From Bacillota bacterium (GTDB lineage: Bacteria > Bacillota > Bacilli > Bacillales > Cytobacillaceae), in the NCBI GenBank assembly GCA_030705745.1, contig JAUZPT010000022.1, forward strand, positions 1-17,158: a stretch of 17,158 bases of DNA, read 5' to 3'. Below the pieces are notes generated by a model, which saw nothing but the letters and a program-made list of their open reading frames with translations, had not been told where the DNA came from and searched no databases. A program made the position numbers and the translations under genes. Below, one piece after another: positions 1-6,934 of the stretch (the stretch's first letter is position 1; each line of letters starts with the position of its first letter).

Positions 1-1
1 G

Positions 2-232
2 AAAACATTGCGCAAAGCTCAGGAAGAGCTGAGAAATGGTCGTATGCCCGGGGAGGCCATCCTGGATGGAATATGTATTCTCATTGGAGGAACACTGCTT
101 ATAACGCCTGGTTTTGTTACAGATATTCTTGGGTTGCTGCTTCTGCTGCCTTTTACAAGAAGGTTTTTTAAATATTTATTGAGAAACTCGTTTAAAAAAT
201 GGATTAACAAAAGAACAATCATCATCAAATAA
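2..232 (+). CDS. fxsA: FxsA family membrane protein, C-terminal part
   Basis: This is the 3' end of a gene whose start lies before the window; the frame is open from the first complete codon at base 2 and closes with TAA. The visible 76 residues contain the FxsA signature: a basic stretch with RNGRMPGEA, then a hydrophobic segment with LIGGTLLITPGFVTDILG, a second hydrophobic run (LLLLLP) and a short basic cytoplasmic tail. FxsA proteins are small inner-membrane proteins; in Escherichia coli the protein relieves phage T7 exclusion by the F plasmid, but its normal role in Bacillus is unclear. Its position beside ytvI and ytwI matches Bacillus gene order. The family assignment is firm; the full length and start cannot be seen. 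Confidence 0.9.
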   Translation, partial: KTLRKAQEELRNGRMPGEAILDGICILIGGTLLITPGFVTDILGLLLLLPFTRRFFKYLLRNSFKKWINKRTIIIK

Positions 233-235
233 TGA

Positions 236-265
236 AAAAGCGCCACTTTTCAAGTAGGCGCTTTT
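236..265. terminator. Bidirectional intrinsic terminator between fxsA and ytvI
   Basis: A 9-bp perfect stem (AAAAGCGCC at 236-244 pairing with GGCGCTTTT at 257-265) encloses a 12-nt loop. The A-rich left flank and T-rich right arm give a U-run on either strand. It lies exactly between the convergent 3' ends of fxsA (+) and ytvI (-), so it probably serves both. Confidence 0.85.
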
Positions 266-275
266 CATTCTATGC

Positions 276-1391
276 TTAAATTTCGGAACCTTTGATGAAA
301 ATCCATAAATCACGGAAGACATTTGCCCTGTTTAGCGTGTTGAAAATAACAAGGACGACAGGACCAAGAATTAATCCGAGAAATCCAATTGTTTTAAAAC
401 CAATAAAAAGTGCCATTAATGTTGCCAATGGATCTAGGCCGATGCTCGAAGAAAGGATTTTTGGTTCGATGATCTGCCGTTGCACCAGAACAACAAGATA
501 AAGAACCCCCAATCCTATAGCAAGTCCGTTATCACTGGTAATTATCTCGTATATAATCCAAGGTACAAAAATAATGCCTGTTCCGAGATAAGGCAATACT
601 TCAGCAATGCCAGTTATAAGTGCAATTGTTACAGCATAATCAACTCGAAGAATCAGCAGGCCAATCAATATGATCACAGTGGTAATCGATATTAATGTAA
701 GCTGTGTTTTAATAAATCCGAACAATGCTTTTTTCAAATCAATAAAAACCGTCCGTCCGCTTGTTTGAGCACGTTTTGGAAGCAGCCTGCGTAGGTGTGC
801 GGAAAGACGGTACCAGTCCTTACTAATAAAAAAGGTACCAAGCATGGAAAAAATAATGATCGTGGCCGCATTTGGAAACCAGGCAATGATATTGGGGATA
901 TGTCCAAAGAAATTCTGGATAAATGAACCTACAGTTGAACCAATGCTTTTGCCTACGTTTTGAATGTTTGCCATTATGGTTCCCTGCTGCCCGGAATCAA
1001 GCTTATTAAAAATTCTCGAAATATCGTTATAAAGAGGAATAATCTGGCCTGCTACAATTTTTTCTATATAAGCAATTAGCGTATCAAGATGATCAGGAAC
1101 AACGGCTGCCAAATAATTGGCTCCTGAAACGATTTCAGCGATTAATAAGATAATGATTCCGGCAAAAACGGCAAAGAGAAGCACCAAGGAAACCAACACT
1201 GCCAAGGGACGAGGCATTCGCCCTTTTACTTGTAAAAAGTTCACAAGAGGATTAATCAAAAAGGCAAGCAGAAAGCCGATTAGAAATGGATATGTTACCT
1301 TGGATAAATAAAAAAAAGATAATATAGCCACAATGATGATTCCTATAACTAAAAAGAATCTTAGTGTACGATGAAAGTATATGGGGTTCAA
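276..1391 (-). CDS. ytvI: Sporulation integral membrane protein YtvI (AI-2E transporter superfamily)
   Basis: This 371-residue polytopic membrane protein belongs to the PerM/AI-2E transporter superfamily. It has two N-terminal hydrophobic segments (about 11-70), a central mostly soluble region with amphipathic stretches (about 90-200), then several membrane segments (about 205-345) with the conserved GLILGPVVLVIF region near the C-terminus. The length equals that recalled for B. subtilis YtvI, a sporulation-associated protein of unknown transport substrate. The start is TTG (complement of 1389-1391), preceded on the - strand by AAAAGGAGG at the right distance, which decides it over internal ATGs. 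The gene is divergent from ytwI and convergent with fxsA. No clear sigma-E promoter was found in the roughly 195-bp divergent region. The family is certain; the subfamily name rests on length and synteny. Confidence 0.9.
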   Translation of the reverse strand: MNPIYFHRTLRFFLVIGIIIVAILSFFYLSKVTYPFLIGFLLAFLINPLVNFLQVKGRMPRPLAVLVSLVLLFAVFAGIIILLIAEIVSGANYLAAVVPDHLDTLIAYIEKIVAGQIIPLYNDISRIFNKLDSGQQGTIMANIQNVGKSIGSTVGSFIQNFFGHIPNIIAWFPNAATIIIFSMLGTFFISKDWYRLSAHLRRLLPKRAQTSGRTVFIDLKKALFGFIKTQLTLISITTVIILIGLLILRVDYAVTIALITGIAEVLPYLGTGIIFVPWIIYEIITSDNGLAIGLGVLYLVVLVQRQIIEPKILSSSIGLDPLATLMALFIGFKTIGFLGLILGPVVLVIFNTLNRANVFRDLWIFIKGSEI

Positions 1392-1587
1392 TAAAGTACC
1401 TCCTTTTAGGAAGAATGAAGTGCATTCGATAGTAATAGTTTAACATAAATGCATAAATTTCCATAGGTGATTTGCCCTCTAAAGATGGATGAACGTACCT
1501 TCTTTTCAGAAACAATATATAGATGTGGAATCGACTTCCTTATAACTATTCTACAATAATTACAAAAACGACAAGGAGGGTTGAAAG

Positions 1588-2049
1588 TTGTTTAATGAAT
1601 CGTTCATATTCCTGCTGATAATATTAAGTATTGGATTTATAGCCAAAAATAACTCGTTAATGATAGCTGTGGCGGTTTTGCTTGTGTTGAAAATTGCAGG
1701 TCTTGAAACAAAATCCTTTTCTTTTTTACAGTCCAAGGGCATTAACTGGGGTGTAACCATCATTACAATTGCAGTTTTAGCTCCAATCGCCGCGGGTGAA
1801 ATCGGTTTTCGGGATCTTACAGCGTCATTTAAATCTCCATATGCCTGGATTGCCCTAATTTCGGGAATCATTGTGGCATTATTGGCAAAGGGAGGAGTTT
1901 CATTGCTCTCTGAGAATCCACAAATCACTACTGCGCTCGTATTGGGAACTATTTTATCCGTTACTCTTTTTAAGGGTGTCGCTGTGGGCCCTTTGATTGG
2001 AGCTGGAATTGCATATAGCTTCATGAAGATGATCGAATTCTTTAGATAA
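1588..2049 (+). CDS. ytwI: UPF0756 (DUF441) membrane protein YtwI
   Basis: A 153-residue, very hydrophobic protein with about four to five membrane segments: residues 4-20, 22-40, 47-65, 80-100 and 110-145. It matches the DUF441/UPF0756 family by overall pattern (KGINWGVTIITIAVLAPIA, LISGIIVALLAKGG and GVAVGPLIGAGIAYS). No biochemical function is known. The start codon is TTG at 1588, chosen because AAGGAGGG at 1573-1580 sits 7 nt upstream; the nearby TTG at 1581 is out of frame. It lies between ytvI and citZ as in B. subtilis. The weak -10-like TACAAT at 1552-1557 lacks a good -35 element, so its promoter is uncertain. Confidence 0.9.
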   Translation: MFNESFIFLLIILSIGFIAKNNSLMIAVAVLLVLKIAGLETKSFSFLQSKGINWGVTIITIAVLAPIAAGEIGFRDLTASFKSPYAWIALISGIIVALLAKGGVSLLSENPQITTALVLGTILSVTLFKGVAVGPLIGAGIAYSFMKMIEFFR

Positions 2050-2056
2050 TTTCGTG

Positions 2057-2075
2057 TGAAATAATATTTTTTTCA
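2057..2075. promoter_or_regulatory. AT-rich palindrome upstream of the citZ promoter (copy 1)
   Basis: The sequence TGAAATAATATTTTTTTCA is nearly palindromic and differs by one base over 17 bp from a second copy at 2181-2197. Its centre lies about 65 bp before the expected citZ transcription start. That is where a regulator of the LysR type, such as CcpC, might bind. It does not fit the ATAA-N7-TTAT pattern described for CcpC, so the protein that reads it is unknown. Confidence 0.35.
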
Positions 2076-2094
2076 TCTTTTCAGGTCCTTTCCA

Positions 2095-2123
2095 TTCACA
2101 AAAATCTGATAATTGATTATAAT
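2095..2123 (+). promoter_or_regulatory. Sigma-A promoter of citZ
   Basis: TTCACA (2095-2100, five of six consensus bases) and a perfect TATAAT (2118-2123) are separated by exactly 17 bp. Transcription should begin near 2130, giving a leader of about 320 nt before the citZ start. An ATAA-N4-TTAT dyad (2109-2120) overlaps the spacer and -10. This is the best vegetative promoter in the window and would serve citZ and probably icd and mdh by read-through. Confidence 0.75.
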
Positions 2124-2159
2124 AGGACTTGTAAGCGCATCCTTTTTTACATAAGTCCT
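2124..2159 (+). promoter_or_regulatory. Inverted repeat at the citZ transcription start
   Basis: AGGACTT (2124-2130) pairs with AAGTCCT (2153-2159), and GTAA (2131-2134) with TTAC (2147-2150), leaving a small bulge. It begins directly after the -10 hexamer and encloses the cre site. It could be a DNA operator or a hairpin at the extreme 5' end of the mRNA that affects its stability; sequence alone does not separate these. Confidence 0.45.
2129..2143 (+). promoter_or_regulatory. Catabolite-responsive element (cre) for CcpA
   Basis: TTGTAAGCGCATCCT agrees at every defined position with the degenerate cre pattern WTGNAANCGNWNNCW. It overlaps the expected +1 of the citZ promoter, a position from which CcpA would block initiation. 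CcpA repression of citZ is established in B. subtilis, which supports the assignment. The right half is poor compared with strong cre sites. Confidence 0.55.
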
Positions 2160-2451
2160 ATTTATACAGTTAGTTACTTCGAAATAATATTTATTTCGTA
2201 GAAAATGTTGCATCAGTTAACCGAGCATCCGCTCAATCAAGATTAATCTTTCGCAAGAAGGGGTAAAAATTATTCATCAGTCTGAAAATCGACAGAATTT
2301 AGGACTGCCTCATTATATAAGGGTAGTAATATGCCTTAACTATAAAAGAAGGAATTTCTGCCGAACAAGCCAGAATATTTGCTGGTAAGAAATTAATTTT
2401 TACAGACAAGCGGATAATGGGTGAATTTTTAATTTAAAGGGGAGATTTTGA
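2130..2451 (+). other. Long citZ leader, mostly without recognised elements
   Basis: This is the roughly 320-nt stretch between the promoter and the citZ start. Besides the cre site and the second palindrome it holds only a small hairpin (GAGC-ATCC-GCTC, 2222-2233) and a weak second promoter candidate (TCGACA at 2289-2294 with TATATA at 2314-2319, spacing 19). No translated frame with a start codon and ribosome binding site was found, and no riboswitch class was recognised. Confidence 0.4.
2180..2198. promoter_or_regulatory. Perfect AT-rich palindrome in the citZ leader (copy 2)
   Basis: CGAAATAA-TAT-TTATTTCG has two perfect 8-base arms around a 3-base centre. Its core is nearly identical to the copy at 2057-2075, 123 bp upstream, so the pair brackets the citZ promoter at about -65 and +58. 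Such an arrangement suggests an operator pair, possibly with looping. The binding protein is not known. Confidence 0.4.
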
Positions 2452-3570
2452 ATGACAGTTACACGTGGTCTTGAAGGGGTAGTGGCAACGACATCTTCAA
2501 TCAGTTCAATTATTGACGATACTCTTACGTATGTCGGCTACGATATTGACGATTTAGCTGGAAATGCCAGCTTTGAAGAAGTAATTTATCTCCTTTGGAA
2601 TCGGAAGCTTCTGACAAAAACTCAATTAGCGGAATTAAAAAAAGAATTGGCTGAAAATGCTGAGCTTCCAAAAGAAGTTTTAGAGCACTTTCATATGTAT
2701 CCAATTCAAGAAGTACATCCGATGGCAGCGCTTCGTTCTGCTGTTTCCCTTCTTGGTTTATATGATAAAGAAGCGGATATCATGGAAGAAAGCGCAAACT
2801 TCCGAAAAGCAGTTCGTTTGCAAGCAAAAATGCCTGCTCTTGTGACGGCTTTTGCTCGAGTTCGAAAAGGGCTCCAGCCGATCCCACCGAGAAAGGATTT
2901 AAGCTTTGCAGCAAATTTCCTTTACATGCTAACAGGAAACGAACCGGATTCCATAGCTGTTGAAGCGTTGGATAAAACTTTGGTGTTGCATGCAGACCAT
3001 GAATTGAATGCGTCCACTTTTACAGCACGCGTTTGTGTGGCAACGCTTTCTGATATTTATTCAGGTGTTACAGCTGCGATTGGTGCTTTGAAAGGGCCGC
3101 TACATGGCGGAGCAAATGAAGCGGTAATGAAAATGCTTAAAGAAATTGGAACAGTCGAAAACGTTGAACCATTCATCCGTGAAAAATTGGAGAAAAAAGA
3201 AAAAATCATGGGCTTTGGCCATAGGGTATACCGTAAAGGAGATCCTCGCGCCAAGCATTTAAGAGAAATGTCAAAGAAATTGACAGAACTTACTGGTGAA
3301 CCACATTGGTATGAAATGTCAATTAAAATTGAAGAAATTGTTACGGGGGAAAAGCATCTTCCACCAAATGTGGATTTCTATTCGGCTTCCATGTACCACA
3401 GCCTTGGTATTGATCATGACTTGTTTACACCTATTTTTGCCGTTAGTCGTGTTTCAGGCTGGCTTGCCCATATTTTGGAGCAATATGAAAATAATCGTTT
3501 GATTCGTCCTCGTGCGGACTATACAGGTCCAGGCATGCAAAAGTACGTTCCAATTGATGAACGAGCTTAA
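2452..3570 (+). CDS. citZ: Citrate synthase (type II-like, short bacterial form)
   Basis: Citrate synthase joins acetyl-CoA and oxaloacetate to give citrate, the entry step of the TCA cycle, in the cytoplasm. The 372-residue length equals that of B. subtilis CitZ. Visible catalytic residues are His218 in PLHGGANEA, His257 in GFGHRVYRKGDPR and Asp308 in NVDFYS; ADHELNAS around His183 is also typical, and RPRADYTGP near the C-terminus is conserved. The ATG start follows AAGGGGAGA at a good distance. The gene opens a citZ-icd-mdh block, with 248 bp before icd. Its promoter carries a cre site, consistent with glucose repression. No abnormality was seen. A methylcitrate synthase role is less likely given the icd-mdh neighbours. 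Confidence 0.96.
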   Translation: MTVTRGLEGVVATTSSISSIIDDTLTYVGYDIDDLAGNASFEEVIYLLWNRKLLTKTQLAELKKELAENAELPKEVLEHFHMYPIQEVHPMAALRSAVSLLGLYDKEADIMEESANFRKAVRLQAKMPALVTAFARVRKGLQPIPPRKDLSFAANFLYMLTGNEPDSIAVEALDKTLVLHADHELNASTFTARVCVATLSDIYSGVTAAIGALKGPLHGGANEAVMKMLKEIGTVENVEPFIREKLEKKEKIMGFGHRVYRKGDPRAKHLREMSKKLTELTGEPHWYEMSIKIEEIVTGEKHLPPNVDFYSASMYHSLGIDHDLFTPIFAVSRVSGWLAHILEQYENNRLIRPRADYTGPGMQKYVPIDERA

Positions 3571-3626
3571 TAAGGGACAATATTTTACTTTTCGGAAAAA
3601 AATTGATGTAATAAGAGAGAGCAGAA

Positions 3627-3658
3627 GAAGGTTAGGTGCGAATAGCTTCCTAACCTTC
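3627..3658 (+). other. Strong hairpin without T-run between citZ and icd
   Basis: GAAGGTTAGG (3627-3636) pairs perfectly with CCTAACCTTC (3649-3658) around a 12-nt loop, but no T-run follows. It is therefore more likely a stabilising or processing structure, or a leaky terminator, at the 3' end of citZ than a full terminator. The 248-bp gap also leaves room for an icd promoter, but no good sigma-A pair was found. Confidence 0.6.
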
Positions 3659-3818
3659 GATTCAGTAATATGAAGCATAAAAGTGATTTCGTTTGTCATG
3701 TGACCTAGGTTTTTGAAAACTTGAAAAATTCCGTAGGAAGAGTGACAAGGGGAATCCTCTGCTGTTCCGAATGTGTTTAAGACTATGTTTTTACTGACAT
3801 TTGAAGGGAGAAATTATT

Positions 3819-5087
3819 ATGCAAGGTGAAAAAATCACAGTTACAAATGGAGTATTAAATGTACCAAATAACCCGGTAATTCCATTCATTGAAGGGGATG
3901 GCACTGGTCCTGATATCTGGGCAGCTTCTGTCCGCGTATTGGATGCGGCTGTTGAAAAAGCCTATAAAGGTGAGCGCAAGCTTGTTTGGAAAGAGGTTTT
4001 GGCAGGAGAAAAGGCATTCAACGCAACAGGTGAGTGGCTTCCTCAAGAAACGCTGGATTTAATTGATGAATATTTGATTGCAATCAAAGGTCCACTTACA
4101 ACTCCTGTAGGCGGCGGTATTCGTTCGTTAAACGTTGCACTTCGCCAGGAATTGGATCTATTTGTTTGTCTACGCCCAGTTAGATGGTTCGAAGGAGTTC
4201 CATCACCTGTAAAACGTCCACAGGATACAGACATGGTAATCTTCCGTGAAAACACTGAAGACATTTATGCAGGTATCGAATACGAACAAGGCTCTGATCA
4301 AGTAAAGAAATTGATTAACTTCCTTCAAACGGAAATGGGTGTAAACAAAATCAGATTCCCAGAAACATCAGGAATTGGAATCAAGCCTGTATCCGAAGAA
4401 GGAACGACTCGACTTGTACGGGCTGCAATTAATTATGCCATTAAAGAGGGGCGTAAATCTTTAACGCTTGTACATAAAGGAAATATCATGAAATACACAG
4501 AAGGCGCCTTTAAAAACTGGGGATATGAATTGGCTGAAAAAGAATTCGGCGATAAAGTATTTACATGGGCTCAATATGACAGATTGAAGGAAGAACAAGG
4601 CGCTGATGCTGCTGACAAGGCCCAAGCTGATGCTGAAGCTGCAGGAAAGCTAATTGTTAAAGATGCGATCGCAGATATTTTCCTTCAACAAATTCTCACT
4701 CGTCCAAAAGAATTCGATGTAGTGGCAACGATGAACCTAAATGGAGATTATATTTCTGATGCGCTTGCTGCTCAAGTAGGTGGAATCGGTATCGCTCCTG
4801 GTGCCAATATCAATTATGAAACAGGACATGCCATTTTCGAAGCAACTCATGGAACTGCTCCAAAATATGCAGGACTTGATAAAGTGAACCCTTCCTCTGT
4901 CATCCTTTCCGGTGTTTTATTGCTTGAGCACCTCGGCTGGACAGAAGCGGCTGCCATGATTTTAAAATCGATGGAAAAAACGATTGAATCAAAAGTAGTT
5001 ACTTACGATTTCGCAAGGCTGATGGACGGAGCAACGGAAGTGAAAACCTCTGAATTTGGGGACGAACTGATTAAAAATATGGAATAA
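3819..5087 (+). CDS. icd: NADP-dependent isocitrate dehydrogenase
   Basis: This enzyme oxidatively decarboxylates isocitrate to 2-oxoglutarate with NADP+, in the cytoplasm. The 422 residues match the homodimeric bacterial family. Substrate residues are Ser103 and Asn105 in [10 protein letters not shown], Arg109, Arg119, Arg143 in FRENTEDIY, Tyr150 and Lys220. Metal-binding Asp310 and Asp314 lie in NLNGDYISD. Lys349 and Tyr350 in HGTAPKYAG, with Tyr396 and Arg400 in TYDFAR, are the NADP-selecting set, so NAD use is unlikely. An Ala/Asp-rich insert at about 261-275 is typical of Bacillus enzymes. The ATG at 3819 has GAAGGGA about 8 nt upstream; the in-frame TTG at 3801 lies before that site and is not the start. 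mdh follows after 86 bp. Confidence 0.96.
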   Translation: MQGEKITVTNGVLNVPNNPVIPFIEGDGTGPDIWAASVRVLDAAVEKAYKGERKLVWKEVLAGEKAFNATGEWLPQETLDLIDEYLIAIKGPLTTPVGGGIRSLNVALRQELDLFVCLRPVRWFEGVPSPVKRPQDTDMVIFRENTEDIYAGIEYEQGSDQVKKLINFLQTEMGVNKIRFPETSGIGIKPVSEEGTTRLVRAAINYAIKEGRKSLTLVHKGNIMKYTEGAFKNWGYELAEKEFGDKVFTWAQYDRLKEEQGADAADKAQADAEAAGKLIVKDAIADIFLQQILTRPKEFDVVATMNLNGDYISDALAAQVGGIGIAPGANINYETGHAIFEATHGTAPKYAGLDKVNPSSVILSGVLLLEHLGWTEAAAMILKSMEKTIESKVVTYDFARLMDGATEVKTSEFGDELIKNME

Positions 5088-5173
5088 AATGTTGGTTAGC
5101 TGCTTGTTGCAGCCCTCATTTCCATTCTGCTCGTATTAGATAGCAACGATATAGTAAAAGGGGGAGAGTCATT

Positions 5174-6112
5174 ATGTCATTAAAACGTAAAAAGATTTCG
5201 GTTATCGGTGGAGGATTTACTGGTGCAACAACAGCATTTCTACTTGCACAAAAAGAGCTTGGGGATGTAGTTTTAGTAGATATTCCACAAATGGAAAACC
5301 CTACAAAAGGTAAAGCGCTGGATATGCTAGAAGCAAGCCCTGTTCAAGGCTTTGATGCGAACATTACGGGAACTTCAAGCTATGAAGATACTCGCGACTC
5401 TGATATCGTCGTCATCACGGCAGGAATTGCCCGAAAGCCTGGCATGAGTCGTGACGATTTGGTTCAGACGAACCAAAAAATCATGAAAAACGTAGCTCAG
5501 GAGATTGCAAAATATTCTCCAAACAGCTTTATTGTCGTATTGACCAACCCAGTTGATGCTATGACTTATACCGTTTTTAAAGAATCGGGATTCCCTAAAA
5601 ATCGAGTAATCGGACAATCTGGCGTGCTTGATACTGCCCGTTTCAGAACATTTGTTGCTCAAGAGCTTAATCTTTCTGTTAAGGATATTACTGGCTTTGT
5701 TTTAGGTGGACATGGTGATGACATGGTGCCTCTTGTACGTTATTCCTATGCAGGAGGTATCCCTCTTGAAACATTGATTCCTAAAGATCGCCTTGATGCT
5801 ATCGTTGAGCGCACACGCAAAGGCGGAGGGGAAATCGTTAACCTTCTTGGAAACGGTAGTGCTTATTACGCACCTGCGGCTTCTCTTGTTGAAATGTGCG
5901 AAGCAATTCTTAAAGATCAACGCCGAGTTCTTCCATCAATTGCGTATTTGGAAGGCGAATACGGTTATGATGGAATCTACCTGGGAGTTCCTACTATCCT
6001 CGGTGCAAACGGAATTGAAAAGGTAATTGAGCTTGAACTGACTGGAGAAGAAAAAGCTGCATTAGACAAATCGGCAGAAGCTGTCCGAAATGTGATGCAA
6101 GTTTTGGCTTAA
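5174..6112 (+). CDS. mdh: Malate dehydrogenase (LDH-like, NAD-dependent)
   Basis: This enzyme interconverts malate and oxaloacetate, regenerating the citrate synthase substrate. The 312-residue protein has an N-terminal Rossmann fold ([12 protein letters not shown], residues 10-21) with Asp36 in VLVDI indicating NAD. Substrate-binding Arg87 and Arg93 lie in the mobile loop [10 protein letters not shown], followed by Asn125, and Asp153 and Arg156 in LDTARFR. The catalytic base is His180 in [10 protein letters not shown]. Arginine at 87, where lactate dehydrogenases have Gln, identifies malate as substrate. The ATG has AAAGGGGGAG upstream. It is the last gene of the TCA block and is followed within 10 bp by a strong terminator. 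Confidence 0.96.
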   Translation: MSLKRKKISVIGGGFTGATTAFLLAQKELGDVVLVDIPQMENPTKGKALDMLEASPVQGFDANITGTSSYEDTRDSDIVVITAGIARKPGMSRDDLVQTNQKIMKNVAQEIAKYSPNSFIVVLTNPVDAMTYTVFKESGFPKNRVIGQSGVLDTARFRTFVAQELNLSVKDITGFVLGGHGDDMVPLVRYSYAGGIPLETLIPKDRLDAIVERTRKGGGEIVNLLGNGSAYYAPAASLVEMCEAILKDQRRVLPSIAYLEGEYGYDGIYLGVPTILGANGIEKVIELELTGEEKAALDKSAEAVRNVMQVLA

Positions 6113-6118
6113 TAAAAG

Positions 6119-6149
6119 AATTCGGGGAAAGCCTTCCCCGAATTTTTTT
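6119..6149 (+). terminator. Intrinsic terminator of the citZ-icd-mdh block
   Basis: An 11-bp perfect stem (AATTCGGGGAA at 6119-6129 with TTCCCCGAATT at 6134-6144) has a 4-nt loop and runs into seven Ts (6143-6149). It starts 6 bp after the mdh stop codon and cleanly ends the TCA block. Confidence 0.95.
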
Positions 6150-6247
6150 ACATCACAAAAACTGATTTCATAGAATGGCCATTGGGTGGGAAAACATTTT
6201 ATTCGTTTTATTATGAAACCGTTTACAAATTTGGGGGTGCAGGCAAA

Positions 6248-6724
6248 ATGTTATTAGGAAAGAAAAGAAAGCTGGGCAGGAGAATCGAGGAAATGAAAGT
6301 AGGAGAAAAGCTTTCTTTTACAGAGAAGATTGAGGACAAGGATCTCCTGCTTTATTTAGGTCTGACTGACGATGCGAATCCTTTGTACATTCAACATGAC
6401 TATGCCTCACAAACCCCTTATGCAAAGCCGGTAGTTCCGACTATCATGTTGACGGGTATGATTACTTCGGCAGTTTCAAAATACTTGCCAGGACCAGGGA
6501 GTCATTTGATTGCACAGGAACTGCAGTTTCCAAAGCCGGTTTATCATTATGCAACAATTGAATTTTTATTTGAAATAAAGGAAGTTAATATTCAAGAACA
6601 TTCAATAATAATCGAAGTTTGTGCCACGAACGAAAAAAATGAAAAAGTCATTTATGGAAACATCAAGGTTTGCCCTCCATATCGCTTACCAGGCATGGAT
6701 GGAACGGCTTTAGACAATTTTTAA
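6248..6724 (+). CDS. MaoC-like hot-dog fold protein, catalytic His replaced
   Basis: A 158-residue protein of the MaoC / (R)-specific enoyl-CoA hydratase superfamily. The hydratase motif region reads TDDANPLYIQHDYA (40-53), and LPGPGSHLIAQELQFPKPV (80-98) is the usual second conserved block. The active-site dyad of (R)-hydratases is Asp and His in D-x-N-P-L-H; here Asp42 is kept but the His position is Tyr47. Ordinary hydratase activity is therefore doubtful. A thioester-binding or altered dehydratase role is possible, but the substrate is unknown. The ATG at 6248 follows GGGGGTG by 9 nt; an in-frame TTG at 6182 lacks a ribosome binding site. The gene is alone between two terminators; no clear promoter was seen in the 98 bp after the mdh terminator. 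Confidence 0.8.
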   Translation: MLLGKKRKLGRRIEEMKVGEKLSFTEKIEDKDLLLYLGLTDDANPLYIQHDYASQTPYAKPVVPTIMLTGMITSAVSKYLPGPGSHLIAQELQFPKPVYHYATIEFLFEIKEVNIQEHSIIIEVCATNEKNEKVIYGNIKVCPPYRLPGMDGTALDNF

Positions 6725-6736
6725 TACTATTTTTTA

Positions 6737-6765
6737 GGGAATGCGGATTGCGCATTCCTATTTTA
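6737..6765 (+). terminator. Terminator after the MaoC-like gene
   Basis: GGAATGCG (6738-6745) pairs with CGCATTCC (6751-6758) around a 5-nt loop, extended by one G-T pair, and is followed by TATTTT. The stem is good but the T-run is interrupted, so termination may be partial. Confidence 0.7.
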
Positions 6766-6787
6766 ATGGTCATAGTGTGTGAAATTT

Positions 6788-6817
6788 TTGACAATAGTAT
6801 TAGAACAAGTGTATTTT
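6788..6817 (+). promoter_or_regulatory. Probable promoter of the CiaRH-like pair
   Basis: A perfect TTGACA (6788-6793) is followed after 18 bp by TATTTT (6812-6817, four of six bases). The start would be near 6824, leaving a leader of about 110 nt. The AATAGTATTA decamer lies in the spacer. Confidence 0.45.
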
Positions 6818-6934
6818 AAGAAATGTTTTTAATACTATTTTAATAAAAATTCGTTAACCTTATTCGTATCGGATATTTATACATAATGTAAAAAAGACAT
6901 GAACTTAAAACAATTCAATTGGATTGGAGATCGT

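Larger units (their letters stand above)
6718..6841. repeat. Three copies of the decamer TAATACTATT around a promoter
   Basis: TTTTTAATACTATTTT occurs identically at 6718-6733 and 6826-6841, and the inverted decamer AATAGTATTA lies at 6793-6802. The inverted copy falls in the promoter spacer of the downstream response regulator gene and one direct copy falls just after its expected start, so they could be operator sites. The first direct copy overlaps the stop codon of the MaoC-like gene. Confidence 0.45.

Noticed and set aside
1252..1515. 87-codon - strand frame overlapping the ytvI start; its beginning (HPSLEGKSPMEIYAF) faintly recalls the C-terminus of an integrase-type transposase
   Set aside because: A stop codon lies just upstream, there is no further transposase sequence, and most of it overlaps ytvI in another frame. 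The likeness is too short to support a mobile element relic.
2330..2437. Protein-like frame in the citZ leader (contains GISAEQARIFAGKKLIF)
   Set aside because: It has no start codon after the preceding stop and overlaps the citZ ribosome binding site region; treated as chance or an unprovable relic.
3801..3818. TTG start for icd
   Set aside because: It lies before the ribosome binding site that serves ATG 3819 and adds six residues absent from the family.
5099..5113. Small stem GCTGC-TTGTT-GCAGC between icd and mdh
   Set aside because: Five base pairs with no T-run; too weak to call a terminator or regulator.
6182..6247. N-terminal extension of the MaoC-like protein from TTG
   Set aside because: No ribosome binding site before 6182, whereas ATG 6248 has one and gives a normal family length.
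6899..6934. Upstream ATG start for the CiaR-like regulator
   Set aside because: It adds 12 residues before the canonical MKILVVEDE and has no ribosome binding site.
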